64,000 nucleotides of DNA from Capra hircus (taxonomy: Eukaryota; Chordata; Mammalia; Artiodactyla; Bovidae), in assembly GCF_001704415.2 (NCBI RefSeq), contig NC_030808.1:84104594-84168593 (forward strand), given 5' to 3'. This document shows, piece after piece, positions 9,940 through 21,299 of this stretch; positions within the stretch are counted from its first letter, which is position 1; each line of letters begins with the position of its first letter. A program made the translations under genes and the position numbers. The notes beneath the pieces were generated by a model. The model worked only from the letters and a program-made list of their open reading frames with translations. It made no database searches and was not told the origin of the DNA.

Positions 9940-12270
9940 CTTTCTTTCTCTATTTACTGCAACAATTAGCATAGGTACACGGCCTGAACTCAACACAAAC
10001 TTGTTGAACTGGATGTAATTTTGAAAAATTCCCAGGACACCATTTCCTCCCTCAGCTGTTTCACTTACTATGTGATATGATGTGAAAAACAGGAGAATCT
10101 AAGATTATCATCCCTTTGATTGTATTCTTACTACAACACAGATTCATTAAAAAAAAAAAGATTCTTACAATTTAATGAACCTAGTTTGAAAAAGGGTTCC
10201 TCCCTCATTTCGCTACCACTTTGCATCTTCTTGTTAGGCTCCATAGTCCTGCAGCTGACTGAAGCCTGGGAATGGGGAGCAAGGTAAGCGTCAGCTGACG
10301 GTGGTGGCATTTTCAAGAGCTGGAGTTACTTGGATGGGCCCAGGGTGTGTCACTGCTTCCATGCTTTTCATCAACTGACCGAAAGGTACCCGATTTGATC
10401 TCCACACTCCTTAGGTTCCCAATACTGTATCTATTTTCATATGAAAAACATATATTTAGAAAGAGTGTGAGATGCTTCTCTTATTATTAATACAGGTGCT
10501 TACTTAGTTCCAGATAAATACAGACACCCTCCTTTTTTGAATGTGTTGTAGCTTTATATGAAGCTAATGGAGCAAGGCAATGCTCAAACGTCAAATTAAA
10601 CTGCACAGCTCTGTAATCACTCAGACTGACATGGCATAAAAGGATAATTAGTAGTTCATTACATGGAACATTGTTTGTTCAGCTAAATTGATTTCTCAGC
10701 TGCCCATGTTTTCTGTTTACTTAGTAAGCGCTCCACTGCACATTTTTATTTGAGAGCTAGGAAATCCCTTTCCCCGAACTTTTTTTTTTTCCTCAATCAG
10801 TGAAGTTTTAAAATATAATTTGCTTGAGCTTGGTGAACCTCTGAATGACATACAGGTGTATGGTAACAATCATGAGTGTGGATTGATGCATGGAACGTAA
10901 AACCGGCTGTGGTTAGAAATCTGGGAAACTCTTCCAAAGGCCGGGATATAACTCGTGGCTTTGTACTTGGAAATGCTTTTGTGGCTGTTTGCTTTTCAAC
11001 TTAAGAGTGAACTCCCCTCTCAGAAAAGGAGGGAGTGAGAAAGAAATTGGAATAAACACGTAATCCCTTGCTGTTCAAAGTGGAAATTTTCCAAGAAACT
11101 TTTCTTAAACCCTTCATGTTGCCTGTTAATGCCAAGATAAAGAAAACAGTGGCTGTTTTAGGATTTCCTGTATCTCTGCTCACCAACAGCAGGGTTTAGA
11201 AGAAAAGACCAGATGCTGACTTCAAAACCTCTTAAATTTTCTTTCTTTCTAAACTTTCTTATAATCATAACATGAATTTTCTAGGTTGGTATACCATAGC
11301 TATCCATAGAACTTTCCCCTCAGCTGTTTCCACTTCTCCTTTCTGGGGTGTGAACTAGCCACATAGATTTTACTGGTCAAATATAGGCATTCAGATATGG
11401 GGCCTTTGACCCCATCAGCATCTGCCTACTAATGTGTAGCTCACCCAGGGTTTTACCATTGGCTTGCTCAGCTCTGCTTGACCAATAGGTTAATGCATTG
11501 ACCTAAATGGCACCTTGGTGTTGTGACAGTGTCAAATAAGAGAGACACCAGCTCTGCAGCAAGTTCAGCTTTGGGCACACGCTGAAATATAAATCCAGGT
11601 AAGGTGTCAGGCTGGTAGTTCTGCCATAAAAATTCTCAACATTAATTAGGTTTTGCTAGTCTTTGGAGGAGGTTAGGATTCTGCTGTTTGAAATTAAATA
11701 TTTACATTGTCTGTATTAAGTGCAGAAGGTGGGTCCATGTGAAGAGAGGAGAGGTCTTTTGAGGCTGTGCAAAGAAAAGCTTAGTGGCTCACCCTGGTTA
11801 AGAATTCTTTCAAAATACACGTGTGTAGCTTGGGTTCACACTAGTGGAACTAAAGGCTATTAAATTCCACTCCAACAAATTCTGAGTTTCTTTCCTTGGC
11901 CAGGAAGCCTCCTATAACATAAACACAACATACTGGGCAGGCATTTCTCAGTCACTGATATTAACTCAGAAGAAATGGAACCTGCAGAAATGAAATCTGG
12001 AGATAATCCCAAAGGCTCAACAGTGCTTTTGATTTAATCTTCTCTAGCAACGTTATTTGATGCTAGACCCAGAGTTGAAGGTACATTCAGAAGAAGAGAA
12101 TCCAGACTTTTTTTTTTCAGACTTTTGAATAGAGTATGGACATATACTGTGCAGGCCATTCTCCTATAGGATTTGAATGTGAAGACCAGCCAGAGAGAAG
12201 ATCTGTGATTACCTGTTTGTATTGGGACCTTATTCAGGTTAAAACAATGATAGTTAATAAGTGTTCGTGT
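9940..12270. other. Largely single-copy DNA, no gene seen
   Basis: This is one of the longest stretches without recognisable repeats (a weak L2-like 3' end may lie at 9,950-10,010). There are no long open frames. Two sub-regions look structured: 10,600-10,790, rich in homeodomain- and forkhead-like words, and 11,500-11,600, which ends in a strong 5' splice-site match. Both are discussed as findings. A non-coding conserved region is possible but unproven. Confidence 0.4.
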
Positions 12271-12370
12271 CATGAACTGAAGCCTACTGTGTGTCTGGCA
12301 CTAGGCTGTGTGTTTTATGTCTGCAGCTGTGGTCCCTTCCCTCCCAACTCTTATAGCAAGTTTCCTTCTT
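12270..12370 (-). repeat. MIR-like fragment
   Basis: 'cctactgtgtgtctggcac' and 'taggctgtgtgttttatg' resemble the complement of a MIR 3' half. The fragment is short and diverged. Confidence 0.45.
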
Positions 12371-12959
12371 TTCTTTGGCTATTCCCAGTACTCTAGGTTA
12401 AAGCAATGGGGTGATTACCAACATAAGACTGTCCTTTATTCCAGAGCACTACCTGCCTCCTGATGTCTGCCTGGAGGCTTGCTCACCTGTATTATATTCT
12501 TTATGTGCTGCAACCCTCCTGGGTTCTCTTGGACAGGGCTTGGACCTTCTGGTTCCCTTTTGTCATCCCCTATCTAATTTCTCCTGTTATTGTCTTCCTT
12601 GAATTTTGACAATTGGATTAGCTGTTGCTGGTACCCCATCCTCCAAAGCACATTGCTAATGTGGGAATGTGGGTTCACACATAGCCCAGTTCCTAAGCTG
12701 TTGCCTATAAAGGCAGAATGTAAGTAGTCCTCCCCAGCTTGCTCTTGCAGTGTTTCATCAAATTTCTGCTGTCAAGACTAATTATGTGGTGGTCTTGTTA
12801 CAACTCCTGGGTTCCTGTTCTCACTAACTCCCCTTGGCTGGCAAAGAGACCTGTAAACTGCTTCTCTAAGGGCGAATCTGGGTCCCATATACCTCTCTCC
12901 TCAATCACATACTCTCCTCAGGCCTTTTACATTGGCCCAGGATACAGGGTTAAGATTCT
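12371..12959. other. Unassigned DNA
   Basis: I recognise no family. Short open frames exist (for example 12,739-13,032 on +) but carry no motif and overlap an L2 fragment. Confidence 0.4.
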
Positions 12960-13040
12960 TCCCAGGTGGCCCTCCCTCTGTGCCCTGGAACAATGCCTGC
13001 CATGTAACAGATGCTCAGTAAATACGTGTTGACTAGATAA
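12960..13040 (+). repeat. L2 LINE 3' end
   Basis: 'ctggaacaatgcctgcc', 'atgtaacagatgctcag' and 'taaatacgtgttgac' match the terminal bases of L2 in sense orientation. Confidence 0.65.
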
Positions 13041-13676
13041 AATCCAGCCACTTGTCTAGATTGGTGAAGGGTCCTAATTTTAATGCTTATATCTGCAATT
13101 GTCTTGAGGCTGGGATCCTGCCTTACTTGGTCAGGACCTCTGCCTGCTTTCTAGTTCTTCATCTGCTATCACTTTTGGAGCTGCTCTCTTTAGCTCATTT
13201 TTCTGTGCCCTGTCTTGCTCTGTGTGGCTAAGAGAAGTATGATGTCTCACTCTTCAGTTTACAAAGTTGAGTTACAACAACTTTGCCCTCCAGTTTCTCA
13301 TTTAAATGTCTTGCCTTTCATCTGTGCTCCAAACTGCTGATTATCTGAACGTTTGCTCTTATCAGTGCTTCTCACACATAGATAGGTTTTGTCAAGGTCT
13401 TGCTCTCACCCTGATGCTGGCCTAAGCCACTAGATCTTGCTTCCTATTCCTCAGGAAGAAGTAGTTGAAAGCTAAACCTCAACAGAGCCTGAAGAAGGGA
13501 GGTTGATTTTTCATCTCAAGCACAGTTGTCACTGCAGTCATATGCCAAGGATGTTTGCTGCTGGTCTCTGAGGCATTAGTGAATTAGGAAGTGTGTTGGT
13601 TCCCTTGACCCTTTCTGGTGAAGACCAATCACATAGCTAAATGTATTAAGGCCTATTAAGCTACAAAAGGTAGCTT
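13041..13676. other. Unassigned DNA
   Basis: There is no recognised repeat or gene. A perfect 8-bp inverted repeat (13,262-13,269 and 13,278-13,285, eight-base loop) is noted but not interpreted. Confidence 0.4.
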
Positions 13677-13750
13677 AAGGTAAAGGAGAAAAGGAAAGTA
13701 AAAGGTAAAGGAGAAAAAGAAAGTGAAAGGTAAAGGAGAAAAGGAAAGAT
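13677..13750 (+). repeat. Three 25-bp tandem units at the BovB 5' edge
   Basis: The unit beginning 'aaggtaaaggagaaaag' starts at 13,677, 13,702 and 13,727 with one or two differences. The third unit runs directly into the normal BovB sequence that follows it, so the unit is itself BovB-derived and was triplicated at the truncation point. Confidence 0.85.
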
Positions 13751-15548
13751 ATACCCATTTGAATGCAGAGTTCCAAAGAATAGCAAGGAGAGATAAGAAA
13801 GCCTTTCTCAGTGATCCATGCAAAGAAATAGAGGAAACAATAGCATGGGAAAGACTAGAGATCTCTTCAAGAAAATTAGAGATACCAAGGGAACATTTCA
13901 TGCAAAGATGGGCACAATAAAGGACAGAAATGGCATGGACCTAACAGAAGCAGAAGATATTAAGAAGAGGTGGCAAGAATACACAGAAGAACTGACAAAA
14001 AAGGTCTTCATGACTCAGATAACCATGATGGTGTGATCACTCACCTTTAGCCAGACATCCTGGAATGTGAAGTCAAGTGGGCCTTAGGAAGCATCACTAC
14101 GAACAAAGCTAGTAGAGGTGATGGAATTCCAGTTGAACTATTTCAAATCCTGAAAGATGATGCTGTGAAAGTGCTGCACTCAATATGCCAGCAAATTGGA
14201 AGACTCAGGAGAGGCCACAGGACTGGAAAGGGCAGTTTTCATTTCAGTCTCAAAGAAAGGCAATGCCAAAGAATGTTCAATCTATTACACAATTGCACTC
14301 ATCTCACACACTAGCAAAATAGTGCTCAAAATTCATCAAGCCAGGCTTCAACAGTATGTGAACTGTGAACTTCCAGATGTTCAGGCTAGATTTAGAAAAG
14401 GCAGAGGAAACAGAGATCAAATTGCCAACACCTGTTGGATCATTGAAAAAGCAAGAGAATTCCAGAAAAACATCTACTTTTGCTTTATTGATTATGCCAA
14501 AGCCTTGACTGTGCGGATCACAACAAACTGTGGAAAATACTTAAAGAGATGGGAATACCAGACCACTTTACCTGCCTCCTGAGAAATCTGTAGGCAGGTC
14601 AAGAGGCAACACTTAGAACTGGACATGGAACAACAGACTGGTTCCAAGTTGGGAAAGGAGTATGTCAAGGCTGTATATTGTCATCCTGATTATTTAACTT
14701 ATATGCAGAGTACATCATGTGAAATGCCAGGCTGGAGGAAACACAAGCTGGAATCAAGATTGCCAGGCGAAATATCAATAACCTCAGCTATGCAGATGAC
14801 ACCACCCTTATGGCAGAACTAAAGAGCCTCTTGATGAAAGTGAAAGAGGAGAATGAAAAAGCTGGCTTAAAGCTCAACATTCAGAAAACTAAGCTCATGG
14901 TATCCGGTCCCATCATTTCATGGCAAATAGACAGGGGAACAGTGGAAACAGTGAAAGAGTTTATTTTCTTGGGCTCCAAAATCACTGCAGATGGTGACTG
15001 TAGCCATGAAATTAAAAGACACTTGCTTCTTGGGAGAAAAACTATGACCAACTTGGACAGCATGTTAAAAAGCAGAGATATTACTTTGCCAACAAAGTTT
15101 TATCTAGTTAAAGCTATGGTTTTTCCAGTAGTCATGTATGGATGTGACAATTGGACTATAAAGAAAGCTGAGAATTGATGCTTTTGAACTGTGGTGTTGA
15201 AGAAGACTCTTGAGTCCCTTGGACTGCAAGGAAATCTAACCAGTTGATCCTAAAGGAAATTAATCCTGAATATTCATTGGAATGACTGATGCTGAAACTG
15301 AAGCTCTAATATTTTGGCCATCTTTTGCAAAGACCTGACTCATTGGAAAAAACCCTGATGTTGGGAAAGATTGAAGGCGAGAGGAGAAGAGGACGACAGT
15401 GGATGAGATGGTTGGATGGCACCACCGAGTCAATGGGCATGAATTTGAGTAAGCTCTGGGGCTTGGTGATGGACAGGGAAGCCTGGTGTGCTGCAATCCA
15501 TGGGGTTGCAAGGAGTCAGACATGACTGAGTGACTGAACTGAACTGAA
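13727..15548 (+). mobile_element. BovB (RTE) LINE, 5'-truncated, with degraded reverse transcriptase
   Basis: This covers the part of BovB ORF2 after the endonuclease, then the reverse transcriptase (RT) and the 3' end. It ends in the BovB tail 'gactgaactgaactgaa'. RT landmarks are visible in pieces: the 'ASRGDGIPVELFQ'-type block near 14,100-14,140, 'FCFIDYAKA' at 14,477-14,503, and an intact YADD catalytic box at 14,789-14,800. The frame breaks several times; the longest pieces are 14,196-14,582 and 14,810-15,178. Short matches around 'aagcta' at 13,658 and 15,546 are too weak to call a TSD. It cannot encode a working enzyme. Confidence 0.93.
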
Positions 15549-16199
15549 GCTAGAAAATCTGACTGTGATGCAAACCAAGGAAAGCAAAATTTACAAGATT
15601 CCCAGCTTGAGACAGTCTAGAACTTATATAGGAAAAGAAGTGTCATAGACGCCTCCTAATTAAAAAGGAAATGCCACTCTGATGTCCTAACTATTGTTTG
15701 TTTTTTTGATAGTAGGTGTGAGTGCATTAGTGTGAATAATTTGTATATAAATGTACTTCAATTACTGGTTTATAGATGATGTATATGAAATGTAGGTGAT
15801 ATTTATATTTTACATTAATGAGAAGTCATAAAGTGAGTAATGTTCATTCAAGAACCTAGAATAACTCCTTTGGATTTACTTGGATGATTAGGCCAGGAAC
15901 ATATTTTATTTATATATATAAAAATGTCTCTCATCTCTCTGAAAGAACAAAGTGCTAGTTCTGCAGCATTTCAATCTGTCAAGCAAATATATATGAGCAC
16001 GTTTTTCTTTTGAAAGGCATATTATTATGTAACCAAAAAATCAAAATGAGCCCTTCTAAGTGACTTACATCTGTCAAATAAATAAAATTTGATCCCATAT
16101 ATATATATCACGTGTTAAATCCATCTTGGGGACAAACTAACTCAGTTATGTAATGCTTTTAAGGACAGAAAATTAGAATAGGTGTTTATATCATAGAAC
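15549..16199. other. Unassigned AT-rich DNA
   Basis: There are no recognised repeats or frames. It carries AT-rich patches such as 15,911-15,923 and 16,097-16,108. Confidence 0.4.
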
Positions 16200-17722
16200 T
16201 TGTTTAAAAAGAAATATATTCCATAAGATGGATAATTCATACTTAATTTACTCATTCTGCTATTGATGGGCATATAAGATTATGTGATTATAAACAACAT
16301 TTATATTTGTATCCATGTGGAAATAGTCCTATAAATTTAATTGTTAGAGTGAAATTACTGCTTTAAAGAGATTGTACATTTTAATTGATAGATACTGTAA
16401 GACTTAAGCTCGAACCAACACTGCATGAGAATGTTCATAACCTATTACTGTCTCCACTACAGGATTTTAGTTTTTGCTCGTTTGGTAAGGGAACATAGTT
16501 TCCTTTTTTTTTTTTACAATTTTATTGATTGAGGTATAATTGATATGCAATATAATATACATGTGACTTGGTGTGTTTTTGTATGTGTGTGCATGTATGA
16601 GAAACTATGACCACAGCCAAGCTAATAAACATTACTGTTGCCTCTAGAAGTTGCTGTGTGCCCCTTTGTAATTCTTCACTGCCTTTTCCATCCCCCACCA
16701 ACACTGTCCCCAAGAAACCAAAGATCTGCTATCACTATTCTATTTTCTAGTCTTCTATTTAAATGGAATTAAATAGTTTTCTTTTTAGTCTGGTGGCTTC
16801 TACTTTGTATATTACTGTAAGATTCATCCATGTTGTTGTTTGTATCAACACTTCAAGCCCTTTTATTGCTGAGTATATATATCAATACTATAGGATATAT
16901 CACAATTTATTTTCCATTCACCTGTTCCTGGATATTTAAGCTGTTTTTAAATGTCTTGGTTATTCAAATTGTGTGTCTACATGCTTTTACTTCTATTGGA
17001 TACCTAAGCATGAAAGGGCCAGATTATATACTAGGTTTATGTTGAACTTTTAAAGAAAAAAATAAAATGGTTTTGCAAAGTGGTTGTAACATTTTACATT
17101 CCCACAGTGACAGTTCCATTTGAACCACATCCTCTTTGCACTCTGCCAAATCTCAGTTATTTTGGTGGATGTGTACTGGTATCACATTGTCATTTTAACT
17201 TGCATTTCTCTAATGACTAATGATGTTGAACATCCTCTCAGGTGCTTGTTTTCCATATACATATCTTTTTTGGTGAAGTGTCTGTTTGAATCTTTTGCCC
17301 ATTGTTATTCAGTGGTTTGTACTGAGTTATAAGAATTTTTTTTTAATACATTCTAGGTACAAGTCTTCTATCAGATATATGTTCCGCAAATATTTCTTCT
17401 ATTCTGTTGCCTTGTTTTCTCTTCCTCCTCCTTCTTTAATTGTATTTTATGAAGAGCAAAAGTTTTAAATTTTGATTAAATCCCTTTTACTGATTTTTTA
17501 AAAATATAATTTGTGCTTTTCTGTTATAGCTAAGAAATCTTTGCCAAATCCAAGATTACTTGCTTTGAAGGTAGTGGAAGAGGGTTTGATTAAGAATCGA
17601 GTATTCTCTACAAGTTGAAGTCCAGAAAATAAATTCACCCCTAGTGCTTCTAGAAAGGAAAACAGCCTTGCCAAACCTTGATTTTTATCCCAGTGAGACA
17701 CACATCAGAATTCTCATCTATA
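16200..17722 (-). repeat. Ancient L1 (L1M class), antisense
   Basis: The + strand reads as complement of an old L1 3' UTR and ORF2 C-terminus. 'ttgattgaggtataattg' at 16,525 marks the 3' UTR; then 'agattcatccatgttgttg', 'tcccacagtgacagttcc' and 'atgactaatgatgttgaac' follow in the usual order. A separate older piece occupies 16,200-16,490. This is the start of an antisense L1 field that resumes at 19,425, 20,100, 21,516 and 29,819 between later insertions. Confidence 0.8.
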
Positions 17723-17723
17723 G

Positions 17724-19309
17724 AACTTTCAGTTAGGTTCAGTTCAGTTCAGTCGCTCAGTCATGTCCGACTCTTTGCGACCCCATGAATTGCAGCATGC
17801 CAGGCCTCCTTGTCCATCACCAACTCCCGGAGTTCACTCAAACTCACGTCCATCGAGTCGATGATGTCATCCAGCCATCTCATCCTGTTGTCCCCTTTTC
17901 CTCGTGCCCCCAATCCCTCCCAGCATCAGAGTCTTTTCCAGTGAGTCAACTCTTTGCATGAGGTGGCCAAAGTACTGGAGCTTCAGCCTTAGCATCATTC
18001 CTTCCAAAGAACACCCAGGACTGATCTCCTTTAGAATGGACTAGTTGGATCTCCTTGCAGTCCAAGGGACTCTCAAGAGTCTTCTCCAACACCACAGTTC
18101 AAAAGCATCAATTCTTCAGCGCTCAGCTTTCTTCACAGTCCAACTCTCACATCCATACATGACCACTGGAAAAACCGTAGCCTAAACTAGATGGACCTTT
18201 GTTGGCAAAGTAATGTCTCTGCTTTTCAATATGCTTTTTAGGTTGCTCATAACTTTTCTTCCAAGGAGTAAGTGTCTTTTAATTTCATGGCTGCAGTCAC
18301 CATCTCCCATGATTTTGGAGCCCCCCAAAATAAAGTCTGACACTGTTTCCACTGTTTTCCCATCTATTTCCCATGGAGTGATGGGACCGGATGCCATGAT
18401 CTTCGTTTTCTGAATGTTGAGCTTTAAGCCAACTTTTTCGCTCTCTTCTTTCACTTTCATCAAGAGGCTTTTTAGTTCTTCTTCACTTTCTGCCATAAGG
18501 GTGGTGTCATCTGCATGTCTGAGGTTATTGATATTTCTCCTGACAATCTTGATTCCAGTTTGTGCTTCTTCCAGCCCAGCGTTTCTCATGATGTATTCTG
18601 CATATAAGTTAAATAAGCAGGGTGACAATATACAGCCTTGATGTACTCCTTTTCCTATTTGGAACCAGTCTGTTGTTCCATGTCCAGTTCTAACTGTTGT
18701 TTCCTGACCTGCATACAGGTTTCTCAAGAGGCAGGTCAGGTGCTCTGGCATTCCCATCTCTTTCAGAATTTTCCACAGTTTATTGTGATCCACACAGTCA
18801 AAGACTTTGGCATAGTCAAAAAGCAGAAATATGTTTTTTTGGAACTCTCTTGCCTTTTTGATGATCCAGCAGATGTTGGCAATTTGATCTTTGTTTCCTC
18901 TGCCTTTTCTAAAACCAGCTTGAACATCTGGAAGTTCACGGTTCACATATTGCTGAAGCCTGGCTTGGAGAATTTTGAGCATTACTTTACTAGCATCTGA
19001 GATGAATGCAATTGTACAGTTGTTTGAGCATTCTTTGGCATTGCCTTTCTTTGGGATTGGAATGAAAACGGACCTTTTCCAGTCCTGTGGCCACTGCTGA
19101 GTTTTCCCAATTTGCTGGCATATTGAGTGCAGCACTTTCACAGCATCATCTTTCAGGATTTGAAATAGCTCAACTGGAATTCCATCACCTCCACTAGCTT
19201 TGTTCGTAGTGATGCTTTCTAAGGCCCACTTGACTTCACATTCCAGGATGTCTAGCTCTAAGTGAATGATCACACCATCGTGATTATCTGGGTCATGAAA
19301 AACTTTAAG
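17724..19309 (-). mobile_element. BovB (RTE) LINE, 5'-truncated
   Basis: The 3' tail is at 17,737 (the 'ttcagttcagttcag' repeats) and sequence similarity to BovB ends near 19,300. The flanks 'aactttcag' (17,724-17,732) and 'aactttaag' (19,301-19,309) form a probable TSD with one mismatch. The right flank is an MLT1-like LTR end. It holds a long open stretch of RT, described separately. Confidence 0.92.
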
Positions 19310-19336
19310 ATAATAAATTTGTGTGGTTTTAAGCAC
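18182..19336 (-). pseudogene. BovB reverse transcriptase fragment, 384 codons open
   Basis: This is the longest uninterrupted frame in the window. It lacks the endonuclease and starts inside the RT region, with the first codons read from flanking DNA. RT blocks in order: 'TTNKASGGDGIPVELFQ' (about residue 43), 'WKRSVFIPIPKKGN' (about 86), the finger and palm region through 'LFDYAKVFDCVDHNKLW' (about 175), 'GVHQGCILSPCLFNLY' (about 231), then the catalytic box at 18,506-18,517. That box reads HADD instead of YADD. It stops early, before the C-terminal part coded at 17,760-18,180. BovB ORF2 is normally near 1,000 residues, so this is a remnant. Confidence 0.9.
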
Positions 19337-19384
19337 AAAATTTGTGGTAGTTTGTTATGATGGCAACAGAAAACTAAAACAGCA
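19310..19384 (+). repeat. 3' end of an MLT1/MaLR-type LTR
   Basis: 'aataaatttgtgtggt' followed by 'tttgtggtagtttgttatg' and 'gcaacagaaaactaaaac' is the typical 3' end of a MaLR LTR, with its AATAAA signal. Only this end remains. Confidence 0.55.
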
Positions 19385-19424
19385 TAGTTATTCTAATTTT
19401 AGTTTCTGATTTTCCTTACTAGTA

Positions 19425-19738
19425 TTCAGAAATAAAATTAATTTTATTTATTGGCCTTGTAGCCTTCAACAGTGCTAAGTCTTTTTCGCCTTCCATGGAA
19501 TTTTCACATAGATGATCAGGCGATTTTTTATGAATAAAAACCTTTTTTTTTTTAACTTCTTTCCAATCTGTATGCTTTTTATTTATTTTTCTTGCTTTAT
19601 TGTACTGGTTCAAACCTCTAGTACAATGCTTACTGGAAGTAGTAATAGTGAACATCTTTATTTTGTTCCTGACCTTAGAGGGAAAGCATTCAGTCTCTCA
19701 CTATTAAATATGATGTTAGTTGTAGATTTTTCATAGAT
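19425..19738 (-). repeat. Ancient L1, antisense (ORF2 RT region)
   Basis: 'tttattttgttcctgacctta', trimmed, and 'tattaaatatgatgttag' are the complement of the L1 ORF2 region just downstream of the RT catalytic box. It continues the field from 17,722 and is cut at 19,738 by another L1 piece. Confidence 0.75.
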
Positions 19739-20095
19739 TCCAAGGACCTACTATATAGCACATGGAACTCTGCTCAGAGTCATATGGCAGCCTGGAGGGG
19801 AGGGCAGTTTGGGAGAGAATGGATACATGTATATGTAGGGCTGAGTCCCTTTGCTGTTCACCCAAAAGCTCAGTGGTAGAGAATCTGCCTGCCAACGCAT
19901 GAGACGTGGATTCAATTCCTGGGTCAGGAAGATCCCCTGGAGAAGGAAATGGCAACCCACCCCAGTATTCTTGCCTGAAAAATGCCATGGACTGTCCATG
20001 GGCTACAGTTCATTGGCTTGCAAAAGAGTCAGAAGTGACTTATTGACTAAACAACAATTGGCTATATCCCAATACAAAATGAAAGCTTAAAAAAA
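19739..20095 (+). mobile_element. L1 3' end (sense), split by a Bov-tA
   Basis: 'aaggacctactatatagcac', 'gcagtttgggagagaatgg' and 'gagtccctttgctgttcacc' are the sense 3' UTR of an artiodactyl L1. The sequence resumes after the SINE with 'attggctatatcccaatac' and a short A run at 20,088-20,094. The opposite orientation to the surrounding L1 shows a separate insertion. Confidence 0.8.
19862..20056 (+). mobile_element. Bov-tA SINE
   Basis: The tRNA-derived head is present: 'agctcagtggtagagaatc' (box A region) and 'gattcaattcctggg' (box B region). It is followed by a Bov-A type 3' unit with 'ccagtattcttgcctg' and 'agtgacttattgac'. The first bases are missing or altered. It lies inside the L1 3' end. 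Confidence 0.88.
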
Positions 20096-20393
20096 TGATC
20101 AGTTTGAGAAATTTCCTTCTATTTTACAGTTATTGAGTTTTTATTAGAAATGGATTTTGGATCTTGTCTTTCTTTTTTTTTTTTTTTTTTGCATTTTTGC
20201 GATGATCATGTAGTCTTTTATAGACTTGGTGACTGAACGATAAAATGATGAAGTACACTGACATCAAATGGTAAACTAATCCTATATTTCTGGAATAAAC
20301 CACATTTGGCCATAATATGTTATACCTTTTATTTATCATTGGGTTCAAAGTGTTAAGTTTTATAAAGAATTATTGCATTTTATTACTGCAGGG

Positions 20394-20420
20394 GCTTCCC
20401 TGATGACTCAGAGGATACTG
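20394..20420 (+). repeat. Tiny piece of Bov-tA 5' end
   Basis: 'ggggcttccctgatgactc' plus 'agagga' is the first 25 or so bases of a Bov-tA SINE with nothing after it. Insertions of these SINEs normally lose the 5' end rather than the 3' end, so a later deletion is likely. Confidence 0.5.
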
Positions 20421-20640
20421 GTTTTTGTCAGGTTTTGATAACAAGGCAATGCTAACCTCATAGACTGAGTTGGGAAGTATTATCCCCTTCTAAATTTTCT
20501 GAAACAGTTTGTGTAGAATTGATATTACTTCTTACTTAAATGTTTAGTAGAATTCGCCAGTGGAAACTTCTGTGCTTGGAGTTTTCTTTGTAAGAAGGCT
20601 TTAAACAAATTTAATTATTTGATAAATTTAAGCCTACTCA

Positions 20641-20702
20641 AATTGTGTTGCAGTCCATGGGATCACAAAGAGTCAGACACAACTGAGTGACTGAACTTAA
20701 CT
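20641..20702 (+). mobile_element. BovB 3' tail fragment
   Basis: 'gttgcagtccatgggatcac', 'agagtcagacacaactgag' and 'tgactgaacttaac' are the last 60 bases of BovB. It is an extreme 5' truncation within the old L1. Confidence 0.75.
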
Positions 20703-21141
20703 AATATTGTCTATTTCTTCTTGAGTGGACTCTGATAGTTTATGTTTTTAAAGCAATTTTCCCATTTCATCAAAGTTGTAGAATTTGTTGATATAAAATA
20801 TTTATAGCATTCTCTTTCTATTACTTTATCATCTATAAGATCTATAGTTATATCATATCTCACATTCTTATTAGAAATTTGTGTCTTTTTCTCTTTCTCT
20901 CTTGATCAGTCTGATTAGAGTGTTACCAGTTTCATTGCTATTTCAAAATAATCACCTTTCTGCCTCATTGATTTTTTCCTCTTTTTAATTTATTTATGCT
21001 CTTTTAAAACTATTTCTTTTCTTTTGCCCACTTTGGGTTTAATTTGCTCTTTTTCTCATCTTGGAACGTGGAAACTGAAATCACTGTTTTGAGACCTTTC
21101 TACTTTTCTAATATGTGTTTTAATGCTGTAACATTTCCTCT

Positions 21142-21299
21142 AAGTACTGCTTTGAGCAAGCAATATGCAACATGAGTCTGAGCAAACTCTGGGAGTTGGT
21201 GATGGACAGGAAGCCCGGCATACTGCCTGGTGTGTCCATGGGGTCGCAAAGAGTTGGACACGACTGAGCTACTGATCTGACTGACTGAAGTACTGCTTT
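21142..21299 (+). mobile_element. BovB 3' tail insertion with 12-bp TSD
   Basis: About 134 bases (21,154-21,287) of BovB 3' end, from 'gagtctgagcaaactctgg' to 'ctgatctgactgactga', are flanked by perfect 'aagtactgcttt' at 21,142-21,153 and 21,288-21,299. The surrounding DNA is old antisense L1 and joins across the insertion. Confidence 0.92.

Larger units (their letters stand above)
20100..21141 (-). repeat. Ancient L1, antisense (ORF2 interior)
   Basis: The order of phrases follows L1 ORF2 in complement: 'ctatatttctggaataaacc', 'cctttctgcctcattg' and 'gtaacatttcctctaag'. A T run at 20,171-20,190 and two small intrusions (20,394-20,420 and 20,641-20,702) interrupt it. Confidence 0.75.

Noticed and set aside
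13262..13285. Perfect 8-bp inverted repeat with eight-base loop
   Set aside because: A single short hairpin in 64 kb is expected by chance, and there is no T tract, partner or conserved context.
18182..19336. Longest open frame (384 codons) as a host gene
   Set aside because: Its motifs are those of a BovB reverse transcriptase. It begins in flanking DNA, lacks the endonuclease and carries HADD in place of YADD. It is a transposon relic.
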